Position numbers and translations under genes: made by a program. The notes below the pieces were generated by a model. It worked only from the letters and a program-made list of their open reading frames with translations. It ran no database searches and was not told the origin of the DNA. A stretch of DNA of 64,000 bases, from positions 10,690,196 to 10,754,195 of the forward strand of contig NW_024609839.1 in assembly GCF_016920785.2 (NCBI RefSeq). Direction: 5' to 3'. This DNA comes from Ixodes scapularis (lineage: Eukaryota > Arthropoda > Arachnida > Ixodida > Ixodidae). Positions 63,601-64,000 of this stretch are shown here, in pieces. The number at the start of each line of letters is the position of its first letter. The stretch's first letter is position 1.

Positions 63601-64000
63601 CCGCTGACCTCCCGCGCCATAAAACAAGCAGGAGAGAGTTCTAAGGCGGAGCAGGGAGCCCTGACCCTGGCCCCGGGTGTTTTATCTGTCTTTCGAGACG
63701 GCGCCGTCGACTCTCCGGGTCGGGTAGACGAGCGGTCCGCCCTTCGGGGACCGGGATATTTTTATCTCCGCGAGACGAGGGATGCGCTCGCTCGCTCGTT
63801 CCATGGCTGTCATACCCGGGGAGTGTACGGCTTCTCCGATTTAATCGGGGTGAATCGGAAGTAGACCTAAAGGCCTAGACGCTCGTATGAATTCTCTTAC
63901 CCGGCCCGGTGGAGATGGTACTACCACTGTCCGAAGCGCCCATTGGGACGGTACATAAAATTCAGATGGGCCGGGGGGAAGCGAGGAGATTGACGTTCGG
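63601..64000. other. GC-rich block at window end
   Basis: The last 400 bases are GC- and CpG-rich with GGTCGGGTAGACGAGCGGTC and CCCGGCCCGGTGGAGATGG. An 89-codon plus frame (63595-63864) lacks a domain. It could be the 5' region of a LINE or a promoter; the window ends before this can be decided. Confidence 0.3.

Overview
The window is eukaryotic nuclear DNA made mostly of transposable elements and repeats. I infer a chelicerate, most likely an ixodid (hard) tick. The inference rests on four things: a tRNA-derived SINE whose body (the CCCCAGGTGGTCGAAATTAAT core) is typical of tick genomes; LINE 3' ends with simple tails; a transposase remnant of a kind common in ticks; and abundant palindromic MITEs, (TA)n tracts and poly(C/G) runs. 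There are no bacterial-type operons, rRNA genes or CRISPR arrays. No host protein gene can be named. About ten short stretches look like single exons (splice sites, GC-rich third positions, Kozak starts or polyadenylation signals), but none was recognised.

Layout. 1-5 kb: a palindrome at the window edge, a dimeric tandem array (1431-2531), an unassigned ORF and a decayed transposase N-terminus (4528-5041). 5-13 kb: AT-rich unique DNA, a 52-bp tandem repeat near 8.1-8.3 kb, a tRNA-like sequence (10.8 kb), a hAT-like TIR element with target duplication (11201-12068) and a possible terminal exon (12629-12842). 13.3-15.3 kb: a three-armed foldback element, a long (TA)n tract, then the first of three arrays built on the palindrome CGCTAAATTTAGCG. 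15-30 kb: a 314-bp palindromic MITE (19738-20051), two members of one larger foldback family (22.8-23.4 and 28.2-28.9 kb), a possible terminal exon (23487-23694), a GTAAC-rich element with a nested MITE (25.2-25.9 kb) and a SINE with a perfect 13-bp target duplication (27061-27333).

30.3-35.4 kb: a 5.1-kb Ty3/gypsy-type LTR retrotransposon on the minus strand with 131-bp LTRs. Gag, protease, reverse transcriptase, RNase H and integrase are all recognisable, but the element is broken by frameshifts and by loss of catalytic residues. 36.6-37.35 kb: the 3' end of a CR1/L2-like LINE (minus), 5'-truncated at a perfect hairpin. 38-39 kb: a second tRNA-derived SINE and the second CGCTAAATTTAGCG array. 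44.8-46.5 kb: a nested structure in which a mariner-like inverted-repeat element carries two different insertions, one per arm, at the same homologous TAA site; one insert is PIF/Harbinger-like with a transposase fragment. 47530-58056: possible ends of a 10.5-kb EnSpm/CACTA-like element with TA duplication, containing exon-like segments, tandem copies of one of them, a hAT transposase C-terminal fragment and further TIR elements. 58-64 kb: LINE and tRNA-like fragments, the third array (59.9-60.5 kb), a Kozak-initiated possible first exon (61767, minus) and GC-rich DNA at the end.

The genes do not form a pathway. The window records successive insertions of at least six element classes: LTR, LINE, SINE, hAT, PIF/Harbinger and mariner-like, plus a possible CACTA. 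The most unusual items are the three co-oriented palindrome arrays with a shared GGAC-rich 3' tail, the same-site double insertion at 44.8-46.5 kb, and the exon-bearing interior of the putative CACTA element. Boundaries were read by eye and family names rest on recognised motifs; no alignment or database search was possible.
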